Below, piece by piece: positions 26,344-34,540 of a stretch of DNA of 64,000 nt. The notes beneath the pieces are model-generated. The model searched no databases and had not been told where the DNA came from. It saw only the letters and a list, made by a program, of their open reading frames with translations. Both the position numbers and the translations under genes were made by a program. The DNA is from Archangium violaceum Cb vi76. Lineage in GTDB: Bacteria; Myxococcota; Myxococcia; Myxococcales; Myxococcaceae. The stretch covers positions 1 to 64,000 of the forward strand of contig NZ_JPMI01000233.1 of the NCBI RefSeq assembly GCF_000733295.1, in the 5' to 3' direction. Every line of letters begins with the position of its first letter. The first letter of the stretch is position 1.

Positions 26344-27365
26344 GGAAGCCCGACAACACCCTGGTGACACGTGGTTACGAGATGGCGGAGCGCGTGACGC
26401 GTCATCACGCCAAGAGCTTCTTCTTCGCTTCCTTCATGCTCTTCGGGATGCGGCGCAAGGCGGCCTTCGCCCTCTATGCCTACTGCCGGCGCCTGGACGA
26501 CATGGTGGACGTGGCGGACGGCGCGGACCGGGGCGCGGTGCCCGAGGATCTGGGCGAGCGGCTGATGCGTGCGCGCCGGGCCGTGGCCGAGCTCTTCGTG
26601 GACGTGCCGGAGCTGGGAGACCCGCGCATGCCTCCGCCCGCCACGCGCGCCAGCGGGGGTGATGGCCCGTGGGATCCCTCCGAGTTCGCCGCCCTGCAGG
26701 ACGTCATCCGCCGCTTCCGCGTCCCCGAGCAACCCATGCAGGACCTCATCTCCGGCATGGAGATGGACCTGACGCAGCGCCGCTACGAGAGCTGGGCCGA
26801 GCTGGACCTGTATTGCTACCGGGTGGCCGGCGTGGTGGGGCTGATGATGGCGCCCATGCTGGGGTGCTCGGCGGAGTGGGCGCTCGGACCGGCGGCGGAC
26901 CTGGGCCGCGCCATGCAGCTCACCAACATCCTCCGGGACGTGAAGGAGGACCTGGACCGCGACCGCGTCTACCTGCCGCTGGAGGAGCTGGCGGCCTTCG
27001 GCCTCACGGTGGACGACCTGCGCGCGGGCGTGGTGGATGACCGGTGGCGCGGTTTCATGCGCTTCCAGATCGACCGGGCGCGCGCGTACTACTCGCGGGC
27101 GGCGGCGGGCATCCCCGCGCTCACCGGCTTCGGCTGCCAGCGCATGGTGAAGCTGATGGGCTCCATCTACGGAGACATTTTGCGCGTCATCGAGGAGAAC
27201 GACTACGACGTCTTCCAGGGCCGGCTGTCGGTGCCGGGCAAGCGCAAGCTGGCGTTGGCCTCCACCATCCTGGTGCGGCCGGCGGCCGTGCTGCCCGCGC
27301 CGCAGACGCCCGAGGTGACGGTGCCCCTGCTGCCCACGGGGGTCACCACGGGAGTGCGGTTATGA
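26340..27365 (+). CDS. crtB: phytoene synthase
   Basis: 341 residues of the squalene/phytoene synthase family. It condenses two GGPP to phytoene. The first Asp-rich site is YCRRLDDMVDVAD and the second is NILRDVKEDLDRDRVYLP; the SFFFAS segment near the N terminus binds diphosphate. An insert around residues 85-110 (PRMPPPATRASGGD) is proline-rich. Overlaps both neighbours by 4 bp, so translation is coupled within the operon. Confidence 0.95.
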   Translation: MRKPDNTLVTRGYEMAERVTRHHAKSFFFASFMLFGMRRKAAFALYAYCRRLDDMVDVADGADRGAVPEDLGERLMRARRAVAELFVDVPELGDPRMPPPATRASGGDGPWDPSEFAALQDVIRRFRVPEQPMQDLISGMEMDLTQRRYESWAELDLYCYRVAGVVGLMMAPMLGCSAEWALGPAADLGRAMQLTNILRDVKEDLDRDRVYLPLEELAAFGLTVDDLRAGVVDDRWRGFMRFQIDRARAYYSRAAAGIPALTGFGCQRMVKLMGSIYGDILRVIEENDYDVFQGRLSVPGKRKLALASTILVRPAAVLPAPQTPEVTVPLLPTGVTTGVRL

Positions 27366-28684
27366 GCGACGACAAGGTACAGACGTTGAAGGTGAAGCGC
27401 TCCTCGCGCCTGTCGGGTTTCTACCGGCAGACGCCGGAGAGCCGCCGGACACGGCTGGTGGAGTCGCGCTGGTTGGCGCCGGAGGAGGCCGAGGCGTGCG
27501 CGGGGCTGGGCGGTTTCGACGAGGCCTGCGCGGACGCCATGGTGGAGAACGTCATCGGCCTGCACGGCCTGCCGCTGGGCCTGGCGCTCAACTTCGTGGT
27601 GAACGGGCAGGACCGGCTGGTGCCCATGTCGGTGGAGGAGCCCTCCATCATCGCCGCGGCCAGCTACGCCGCGCGCCTGTGCGCCGAGGGCGGTGGCTTC
27701 TCCGTGTCGTGGGACGAGCCCATCACCACCGCCCAGGTGCAGCTGCTGGAGGTGCCCGTGCTGGCCAACGCCGAGGCCGTGCTGCGGGCCAACTCCGCGG
27801 AGTTGCTGGCCGAGGCCAACGCGGGCATGGGCGCCATGTGTGCCCGGGGTGGCGGGGCGCGGGAGCTGGAGGTGCGCGTGCTGGACGCCACCACGCTCGT
27901 CGTCCACGTGCATGTGGACACCCGGGACGCCATGGGGGCCAACCTCGTCAACGGTCTGGCCGAGCGGATGGCTCCCCGGCTCGCGGCCCTCACGGGCGGC
28001 CGGGTGGGACTGAAGATCCTCACCAACCTGGCGGATCGCCGGAAGGTGTACGTGCGCGCGACGGTGCCGGCGGCGGCGCTGGTCTCCGAGGGTTTCATCG
28101 ATGGCGAGGCGGTGCGCGACGCCATCCTCGAGGCCCAGTCGTTCGCGGAGATGGATCCGTACCGGGCCGTCACCCACAACAAGGGTGTGATGAACGGAGT
28201 GGACGCGGTGCTGGTGGCATGCGGCAATGACTGGCGCGCGGTGGAAGCGGGGGCGCACGCGTACGCGGCGCGCTCGGGCGTGTACCGGCCGCTCACCGCG
28301 TGGAAGAAGGGCCCGGCGGGCGAGCTGGTGGGACTGCTGGAGATGCCCCTGGCCACGTCCACGGTGGGGGGCGCGGCGCGTACCCATCCGGGCGTGCAGC
28401 GGGCACTGAAGCTGGCGCGGGTGACGAGCGCGGTGGACCTGGCCGGAGTGGCCGCGGCGGCGGGACTGGCCACCAACCTGGCGGCGCTCAAGGCGCTGTC
28501 CACCGAGGGCATCCAGAAGGGCCACATGGCGCTGCACGCGCGGCGCGTGGCCGCGGAGGTGGGCGCCCAGGGTGAGTTGGTGGAGATCGTCGCCGAGCGG
28601 CTGGCGCGTGAGCGCGTCTACCGGCCAGAGCGTGCACGGGAGATCCTCGCCGAGGAGGTCCGGCGCAAGGGGGTCTCGAGATGA
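27362..28684 (+). CDS. hydroxymethylglutaryl-CoA reductase, class II-like
   Basis: 440 residues. Catalytic residues of HMG-CoA reductase are visible: Glu62 in VENVIGLHG, Lys274 and Asp281 in THNKGVMNGVDAV, and the C-terminal His in GIQKGHMALHAR. The overall form matches class II (Pseudomonas mevalonii type) enzymes. It reduces HMG-CoA to mevalonate; NADH or NADPH preference cannot be read here. Being inside the carotenoid operon it probably supplies isoprenoid precursor when pigments are induced by light. It occupies the place of the unassigned fourth gene in the M. xanthus operon. An HMG-CoA synthase lies at 47770-48960. Confidence 0.9.
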   Translation: MSDDKVQTLKVKRSSRLSGFYRQTPESRRTRLVESRWLAPEEAEACAGLGGFDEACADAMVENVIGLHGLPLGLALNFVVNGQDRLVPMSVEEPSIIAAASYAARLCAEGGGFSVSWDEPITTAQVQLLEVPVLANAEAVLRANSAELLAEANAGMGAMCARGGGARELEVRVLDATTLVVHVHVDTRDAMGANLVNGLAERMAPRLAALTGGRVGLKILTNLADRRKVYVRATVPAAALVSEGFIDGEAVRDAILEAQSFAEMDPYRAVTHNKGVMNGVDAVLVACGNDWRAVEAGAHAYAARSGVYRPLTAWKKGPAGELVGLLEMPLATSTVGGAARTHPGVQRALKLARVTSAVDLAGVAAAAGLATNLAALKALSTEGIQKGHMALHARRVAAEVGAQGELVEIVAERLARERVYRPERAREILAEEVRRKGVSR

Positions 28685-30138
28685 AGACGATGCGTGTCGC
28701 GGTGGTGGGCGGCGGAATCGGGGGGCTGACGGCCGCCGGGCTCCTGGCGAAGGAGGGCCACGACGTCACGCTCTTCGAGGGAAGCCCCACCCTCGGAGGC
28801 AAGGCGCAGTGCGTGCGGGTGGATGGGCTCCGGCTGGACACCGGACCCACGCTGCTCACGCTGCCGGACGTGGTCAAGGGGCTGTTCGAGCGGTTGGGCG
28901 GGGCGGACCTGTTGCCGCCCATCGCCGAGCTGGAGCCCCAGTGCACCTACCGCTTCGCGGACGGGTGCGGCTTCGTGGCGTACAGGGACCTCGAGCGCAC
29001 GGCCCAGAGCGCGGGCGAGTTGCGGTCCAGTGAGCGGCGTGGGGTGTTCGGCTTCTACCAGGAGGCCGAGGCCATCTGGCGCGCCGCGGGCGAGCCGTAC
29101 CTGGAGGCGCCCTTCGAGGGCATGGCCGGCTTCATGACGCGGGTGGCGCGGCGGGGCGTGATGGCGATGGCCAAGGGGATGAAGCTGGCCACGCTGGACG
29201 AGCTGGCGCGGGCCCACTTCAAGACGGATCACCTCCAGCAGTTCGTGGGGCGCTTCGCCACGTACGCGGGGGCCTCGCCGTACGAGGCGAGCGCGGCCTA
29301 CGCCCTCATTCCCCACATCGAGCGCGCGTATGGCGTGCACCACGTGCGGGGTGGCATTGGCGCGCTGGTGGATGCGCTGGGCGAGGCGGTGCGGCGTCAG
29401 GGCGTGAAGGTGCACCTCAACGCGCGGGTGGGTTACACGCGCGACGCGCGGGGGTACCTCGTGGGGCCTCCGGGCGGAGAGGAGCGGTTCGACTCGGTGG
29501 TGGTGAACGCGGACCCGCTGGACAAACTGGGGCGGGGAAGCGAGCCGCTGTCGTTGTCGGGCTATGTGCTGCTGCTGGAGGTGGACGGCCGCCCCGCGCT
29601 GCCGCACCACACGGTGCTCTTCGGCCGGGACTACCGCCGCGAGTTCGACGAGCTCTTCGGGGGCCAGCTGGCCGATGATCCGACGGTGTACTTCTGCAAC
29701 CCCTCGGCGTCGGACCCGACGGTGGCGCCGCCGGGCAAGACGGGGCTCTTCGTCATGGTGAATGCCCCGGCGTTGCCGCGCGAGCCGGCCGCGTACGAGC
29801 GGGCGGCGGCCGCGTGGGAGCTGCAGGCCGAGCGGGTGAAGACCCAGATGTTCGACAAGTTGCTGGCGTACTACCCGGAGCTGCGCGGGCGCATGCGGGT
29901 GGTGGGGCAGCGCACGCCGGTGGACCTGGCGGCCCTGGGCGCGCCGGGTGGCTCCATCTACGGCTTCCTGCCGCACGGGAAGTTCGGTCCCTTCCGCCGT
30001 CCGCGCATCCGGGGCGGGACGCCGGGGCTCTTCTTCGCGGGCGGAGGCACGCACCCGGGCGGCGGGGTTCCGCTGGTGATGCTGTCGGGCCGCTTCGCCG
30101 CGGAGATGGCGTCCGAGCACCTGCGGAGGAGCGCATGA
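28681..30138 (+). CDS. crtD: carotenoid oxidoreductase, CrtD-type 3,4-desaturase
   Basis: 485 residues, a second CrtI-family flavoprotein with VAVVGGGIGGLTAAGLL, LFEGSPTLGGKAQ and the C-terminal FFAGGGTHPGGGVPLVMLSG signature. The GGG form and shorter length separate it from the desaturase at 24799. By position between the HMG-CoA reductase and crtC it corresponds to crtD, which introduces the 3,4 double bond into hydroxylated acyclic ends. A broader isomerase or desaturase role cannot be excluded. ATGA overlaps join it to both neighbours. Confidence 0.88.
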   Translation: MKTMRVAVVGGGIGGLTAAGLLAKEGHDVTLFEGSPTLGGKAQCVRVDGLRLDTGPTLLTLPDVVKGLFERLGGADLLPPIAELEPQCTYRFADGCGFVAYRDLERTAQSAGELRSSERRGVFGFYQEAEAIWRAAGEPYLEAPFEGMAGFMTRVARRGVMAMAKGMKLATLDELARAHFKTDHLQQFVGRFATYAGASPYEASAAYALIPHIERAYGVHHVRGGIGALVDALGEAVRRQGVKVHLNARVGYTRDARGYLVGPPGGEERFDSVVVNADPLDKLGRGSEPLSLSGYVLLLEVDGRPALPHHTVLFGRDYRREFDELFGGQLADDPTVYFCNPSASDPTVAPPGKTGLFVMVNAPALPREPAAYERAAAAWELQAERVKTQMFDKLLAYYPELRGRMRVVGQRTPVDLAALGAPGGSIYGFLPHGKFGPFRRPRIRGGTPGLFFAGGGTHPGGGVPLVMLSGRFAAEMASEHLRRSA

Positions 30139-31110
30139 GGCGGATGGAGCTCGCCATCCCCGTTTCGGCGGAGGGGTACGCCTGGCGGGACGCGCTGCCG
30201 GCGCCGCCGGACACCTCGGGGGCGTACCGTTGGTTCTACGCCGACGTGACGGCGGGCGAGTACAGCGCGGTGTGCATCTTCATGATGGGCTCGCTCTTCT
30301 CTCCGCGCTACTCGGCGGGGGTGAGGCGGGGCGCGCTGCCGTTGGAGCATTGCGCGGTGAACTTCGCGCTGTACCACCGGAGCACGAGCCGGCGCTGGGT
30401 GTTGAGCGAATACCCGCACGCGGCGGTGCGGGTGCAGCGGGATGGCCGGGTGCTGCGCATCGGCCGCTCGCTGCTGGAGTACGGGCTGGACGGGACGGTG
30501 CGCATGGAGGTGGACGAGCGGTGCGCGCCCTTGGTGGCCGGTGCGCGCGCGGCTGGAGCTGGAGCCCCAGGTGACGGCGGCGGAGGAGGTGCAGCTGGTG
30601 CCGGGGCTGCCTCATTACTGGAGGGCGCTGGCGCCCCGGGCGAAGGCGCGGCTGGAGGTGTCCTCCGAGGGCGTGGTGGCGGAGGGACTCGGCTACCACG
30701 ACACCAACCATGGCGAGGAGTTGCTGGGCGCGCGGCTGCCGGGGTGGCACTGGGCGCGGGTGCACGGCCCGGAGGAGACGGTGGTGGACTACCACCTGCC
30801 GGGCGGAGTGGCGCCGATGCGGGTGACGGCGGGCGCGCTGGGCACGAAGTCCGAGCGCAGGCCGCTGCTGGCGGAGGCGCGGGACACACGCCTGACGGGG
30901 TGGGGCCTGCGTGTGCCATCGCGGCTGTACGCGGGCAACGAGGCCGTGGGCGAGCCGAGGCTGCTGGAGTCCTCGCCCTTCTACGCGCGGGTGGAGGCGC
31001 GGCGGGACGGGCTGGACGTGATGGGGGAGGTGGCGGACTTCCGCCGGTTCCACTCGCCCTTCATCCGCTGGATGGCGCACTTCCGCACGCGCGTGGAGCG
31101 CGGGACATGA
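30135..31110 (+). pseudogene. crtC: crtC, carotenoid 1,2-hydratase, apparent frameshift
   Basis: The N-terminal part (MRRMELAIPVSAEGYAWRDAL through DERCAPLVA) reads from ATG 30135. The C-terminal part (VRARLELEPQVTAAEEVQLV to the stop at 31110) reads one base later. The frames switch near 30537-30545; removing one G at 30540/30541 restores a continuous protein of about 324 residues. CrtC adds water to the 1,2 bond of acyclic carotenoid ends, giving the tertiary hydroxyl that is later glucosylated. Family sequence AVCIFMMGSLFSPRY and DTNHGEELLG are intact. Could be a true mutation, an assembly error or recoding. Confidence 0.8.
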
Positions 31111-32252
31111 ATGCGCTGGAGGCCATGGGCCTGGGCTGGGTGGTGCTGGCGGGAGGCTTCAGCGCGGTGGCGCTGGGACGCCTGCTGAGCCAGCGCCGCC
31201 GCGCGCCGGGGTCCACGCGGGTGCCGGTGCTGCTGCTGCGGCCGGTGGACGTGCCCACGGAGCGGGAGCTGGAGAACCTGTCGAGGCCCATCGACTACGA
31301 GGGGCCGCTGACGCACGTGGTGCTCTCGCCGCAGCGGCCGCGGCTGCCCGAGGACGTGCTGTGGCTGCGGAGCGATCCGGGGGCGCCGAACCGGAAGGTG
31401 GGACACCTGCTGTACGCGCTGGAGAAGCTGCCGCGGGACGGGCGGGTGGTGCTGGTGGTGGACGCGGACGTGGCGGTGACGGGGGAGCTGGTGGAAGGCC
31501 TGGCGGCGCCGGTAGCGGCGGGGGCGGCGCTGAGCACGGCGGTGCCGACGCCGGTGGGCGAGCGGGCGTTGGCGGACCGGGCGGTGGCGGGGCTGCTGCG
31601 CCGCACGCACCACAGCTTCCGGGCGCTGCACGTGATGAGCGCGGGGGCGAGGGCGGTGTGCGGCAAGGCGCTCGGGTTGAGCGATCGGGCGGTGGAGGAG
31701 CTGCGGGCGCTGGAGGATCACATCGGCGAGGACCTGGAGCTCTCCAAGCGGTTGCACGCGAAGGGCCTCGAGGTGGAGCTGTGCGAGGTACCCGCGGTGG
31801 TGCCGATGGCATCGGGGACGTGGAGCGCGGCGCTGGCGCGCTTCACGAGGTGGATGCAGGTGCTGAGCAGCCACCGTCCAGGGCTGTACCCGACGGTGCC
31901 GTTGCTCTTCACGCCGACGTGGCCGCTGTTGGCGCTCAGCCTGTTCACGGGGTCGATGTGGCTGTCGGCGGGAGTAGCGGGTCTCCTGCTCGTGAGGACC
32001 CTCCTCTCCTGGCGCCTGAGCATCCTCACCACGCCTATTTCCCCTCTCCCCCCGGGAGAGGGACGGGGTGAGGGTGCCGGGTTCACCTCTCCGGGCCCCA
32101 TGTTGTGGGACTGGCTGTTGGGCGAGGCGCTGTTGCTCGCCGCGTTCATGACTTCTCTCGTGCGGCCGTCGCGGGTGACGTGGAGGGGCCGCACCTACGC
32201 GTTGCATTCCGGTGGCCGCATGTCGCCGGAGCTCGGTGGAGGCCGGGGATGA
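31107..32252 (+). CDS. family 2/21-type membrane glycosyltransferase, likely carotenoid
   Basis: 381 residues resembling ceramide-glucosyltransferase/HpnI-type enzymes. After an N-terminal helix come VLVVDADVAV (metal-binding Asp), HIGEDLELSKR (ED) and RFTRWMQ, matching the family's RxxRW acceptor motif. C-terminal membrane helices follow, and the protein ends near RGRTYALHS. Between two of these helices the palindromic repeat at 32037-32075 is read as SPLPPGEGRGEGAG, an insertion in a loop that keeps the frame. Its place after crtC suggests glucosylation of the 1'-hydroxyl of the carotenoid. Overlaps both neighbours by 4 bp. Confidence 0.82.
   Translation: MNALEAMGLGWVVLAGGFSAVALGRLLSQRRRAPGSTRVPVLLLRPVDVPTERELENLSRPIDYEGPLTHVVLSPQRPRLPEDVLWLRSDPGAPNRKVGHLLYALEKLPRDGRVVLVVDADVAVTGELVEGLAAPVAAGAALSTAVPTPVGERALADRAVAGLLRRTHHSFRALHVMSAGARAVCGKALGLSDRAVEELRALEDHIGEDLELSKRLHAKGLEVELCEVPAVVPMASGTWSAALARFTRWMQVLSSHRPGLYPTVPLLFTPTWPLLALSLFTGSMWLSAGVAGLLLVRTLLSWRLSILTTPISPLPPGEGRGEGAGFTSPGPMLWDWLLGEALLLAAFMTSLVRPSRVTWRGRTYALHSGGRMSPELGGGRG
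32037..32075. repeat. REP-like palindromic element, copy 2, inside a gene
   Basis: Matches 46-84 at 38 of 39 bases in reverse orientation, and GAACCCGG again lies alongside (as its complement, 32077-32084). It is 39 bp, a multiple of three, and lies wholly inside the glycosyltransferase coding sequence without creating a stop. Confidence 0.85.
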
Positions 32253-32632
32253 CGTACGCACGCTTCCTGGGATTGTTCGTGGTCCTGCCGATTCTCTTCA
32301 TGCTGGTGCGCTACCGGCGCACGCTGACGCCGCGGGGGCTGGCGCCCATGGGGCTGCTGCTGGTGGTGGTCTACGCGGCGACGTCGCCGTGGGACAACCT
32401 GGCGGTGAAGTGGGGCCTGTGGGGCTTCAAGCCGGAGCTCATCTGGGGCATCAAGCTGGGCTACCTGCCGCTGGAGGAGTACCTCTTCTTCGGGCTGCAG
32501 ACGCTGCTGGTGGGCCTGTGGGCGCGTGCGCGGCTGCTCCGGGTGCTGGAGGCGCCCGAGCCCCAGCGCCGCCCGGCCGAGGGCACCCCGGTGTCCAAGC
32601 AGCCACTGGACGCCGAGGAGGCGGCGTCATGA
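32249..32632 (+). CDS. crtYc: lycopene cyclase subunit CrtYc
   Basis: 127 residues, three membrane helices. The lycopene-cyclase domain signature SPWDNLAVKWGLWGF and LPLEEYLFF (PxEExxFF type) is present. Heterodimeric CrtYc/CrtYd cyclases make the beta ring at one end of the carotenoid in myxobacteria and actinobacteria. The C-terminal 30 residues are a polar tail. Start overlaps the glycosyltransferase stop; its own stop overlaps crtYd. Confidence 0.92.
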   Translation: MTYARFLGLFVVLPILFMLVRYRRTLTPRGLAPMGLLLVVVYAATSPWDNLAVKWGLWGFKPELIWGIKLGYLPLEEYLFFGLQTLLVGLWARARLLRVLEAPEPQRRPAEGTPVSKQPLDAEEAAS

Positions 32633-32976
32633 TGGAGTCGCGCTGGGCGTACATGATCCACCTGCTGGCGTGGGCGGTGCCCTTCATCGTGTTGCAGCTG
32701 GCGCTGCTGGTGCACCACTTCCGGAGCCGCACGGGGGCGGTGCTGCGCGCGGTGTTGCCGCCGGCGCTGATAGTGGGGACGTACCTGGCGGTGGCGGACC
32801 ACCTGGCCATCCGCGTGGGCATCTGGAATTTCGGTGAGGGGAAGCACCTGGGCGTGTACGTGGCCGGGGTGCCGTTGGAGGAGATCCTCTTCTTCCTGCT
32901 GACGAGCGTGATGGTGTCGCTCGGGCTGACGCTCTTCACGGTGCTTCTCTCGCGGCGGGAGGCGCGGGCGCCGTGA
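32629..32976 (+). CDS. crtYd: lycopene cyclase subunit CrtYd
   Basis: 115 residues, three membrane helices, with the paired signature VADHLAIRVGIWNF and VPLEEILFFLLT. It partners CrtYc to form the functional cyclase. Two adjacent ATG codons open the gene; the first overlaps the crtYc stop. Confidence 0.92.
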   Translation: MMESRWAYMIHLLAWAVPFIVLQLALLVHHFRSRTGAVLRAVLPPALIVGTYLAVADHLAIRVGIWNFGEGKHLGVYVAGVPLEEILFFLLTSVMVSLGLTLFTVLLSRREARAP

Positions 32977-33656
32977 TACGCGCGGCGAAGGGAGGGCTCT
33001 TCGGGTGGGTGCTCGACGGGTACGTGGGGTGGAAGTTCCGGTCGGCGTTCCGGGGCTTGTGGGTGCGCGGGCAGTTGCCGGGAGGCGAGGGGGCGCGGCT
33101 GGTGTACGTGAACCACTGCAACTGGTGGGACGGCTTCGTGCTGCACCAGGTGGGGCGGGCGGCGGGCTGGGACACGTACTGCGTGATGGAGGAGCGGAAC
33201 CTGGAGCGCTACCGCTTCCTGTCGAGGCTGGGCGCCTTCAGCATCCGCCGGGGCGAGGCGGCCTCGTCGCTGGAGACGCTGCGCTACGCGCGTGAGCTGC
33301 TGGGAAGGCCGGGCGCCGCGGTGTGCATCTTCCCGGAGGGCGAGCTGCGCCCCTTCGGGGTGCTGCCGTTGAAGCTGGAGCGCGGGGTGGAGCTGCTGGC
33401 GCGGGTGGGGCAGGTGGAGTGCGTGCCGCTGGCCATCCGCTACGCCTTCTTCGAGCACGAGCGGCCGGACGTGTTGGTGGAGGTGGGAACGCCGCACGGG
33501 GCGGGAGGGCTGGCGCGCTTCCAGTCGGAGCTGGAGGGCACGGTGCGCCGGCTCTCCGGGGTGACGGGCCTGGAGGGCTTCACGCGGGTGGTGTCGGGAG
33601 GCATGGGGGTGGCGGAGCGCTGGGACGCGGTGCGGGGGAGGGCGCCCTCGGCATGA
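32973..33656 (+). CDS. PlsC-type acyltransferase, likely carotenoid glycoside acylation
   Basis: 227 residues of the lysophospholipid acyltransferase family. The catalytic His and Asp are in NHCNWWD (the family's NHxxxxD box) and the acceptor site in FPEGELRPFG. An acyl chain could be added to the glucose of the carotenoid glycoside, matching the known fatty-acid-ester glucosides of myxobacteria; CruD-like enzymes do this in other bacteria. GTG start overlaps the crtYd stop. It separates crtYd from carA. No signal peptide. Confidence 0.8.
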   Translation: MIRAAKGGLFGWVLDGYVGWKFRSAFRGLWVRGQLPGGEGARLVYVNHCNWWDGFVLHQVGRAAGWDTYCVMEERNLERYRFLSRLGAFSIRRGEAASSLETLRYARELLGRPGAAVCIFPEGELRPFGVLPLKLERGVELLARVGQVECVPLAIRYAFFEHERPDVLVEVGTPHGAGGLARFQSELEGTVRRLSGVTGLEGFTRVVSGGMGVAERWDAVRGRAPSA

Positions 33657-34513
33657 CGTTGCGCATCCGGACCATCGCCCGGTTGACGGGCATCCGCGAG
33701 GCCACGCTGCGGGCGTGGGAGCGGCGCTATGGCTTTCCGCGCCCGAACCGCACCGAGAGCAACTACCGCGTCTACTCGCGGGAAGAGGTGGAGCACATCC
33801 ACCGGGTGGCGAAGCTCATCTCCGAGGGCCTGTCGGTGAGCGAGGCCATTGCCCAGGTGCGGTCGGCCCCGGTGGCGGAGCTGCCGGTGCGCGAGCGGCT
33901 GGAGGAGCGTTTCTGGTCGGCGGTGATGGTGCTGGACGGGGAAGCGGCGGACCGGGTGCTGGGCGAGGCCCAGGCGGCCATGGCGGTGGAGCCCTACGTG
34001 GACACCGTGCTCCTTCCGCTGCTGCGGGAGATGGGTCATCGGCTGGACATCGCACGGGAGCACCTGGCCTCGGCGCTCATCCGCCAGCGGCTGCGGGCGC
34101 TGCTGCTGGCCGAGGACTCCCGGCCGGGAGGCCCCCGGGTGCTCCTGGCCTGTCCGGAACGTGACATGCACGAGGGCGGGTTGCTGGCACTGGGCCTGCA
34201 CCTCAAGCGCAGGGGCTGGCAGGTGACGTTCCTGGGAGCGGACACCCCGGCCGAGGCCCTGCGGGGGGCATGTGTGCAGTTGGATCCGGACGTGGTGGCG
34301 CTCTCGTGCGTGAGGAGACGGGAGGCGGACGAGCTGCGGCAGGTGTTGCAGAGCGCGGTGGAGGCGTGTGCTCCGGCGATGGTAGTAGTAGGGGGGCAGG
34401 GCGCGCGCGAGCACCTGAAGGTCATCTTCGGCACGGGAGCGCAGTACGCGGAGTCCACGGAGGAACTGGTGGCCCTCTGGCAGCAGGCGCGCGGCGCGTC
34501 GAACCGCACCTGA
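33653..34513 (+). CDS. carA: CarA, MerR-type repressor with B12-binding domain
   Basis: 286 residues. An N-terminal MerR-type winged helix (RIRTIARLTGIREATLRAWERRYGFP) is followed by a helical bundle and a C-terminal cobalamin-binding fold. The B12 motif ExDxHxxG reads ERDMHEGG (His173). In the helical bundle the region before EH is GHRLDIAREHLAS, lacking the tryptophan of the Wx9EH light-sensing motif, as expected for CarA, whose repression does not need B12. It would bind the operator before crtE in the dark and be countered by the CarS antirepressor, which is not in this window. Confidence 0.9.
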   Translation: MTLRIRTIARLTGIREATLRAWERRYGFPRPNRTESNYRVYSREEVEHIHRVAKLISEGLSVSEAIAQVRSAPVAELPVRERLEERFWSAVMVLDGEAADRVLGEAQAAMAVEPYVDTVLLPLLREMGHRLDIAREHLASALIRQRLRALLLAEDSRPGGPRVLLACPERDMHEGGLLALGLHLKRRGWQVTFLGADTPAEALRGACVQLDPDVVALSCVRRREADELRQVLQSAVEACAPAMVVVGGQGAREHLKVIFGTGAQYAESTEELVALWQQARGASNRT

Positions 34514-34540
34514 GGAGGTTGGGGGCGGAGGAGGAGTGGG

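Noticed and set aside
29814..30540. Long frame running through crtD into the crtC start and glycosyltransferase
   Set aside because: Within crtD it is out of frame; only the parts starting at 30135 and 31107 are coding.
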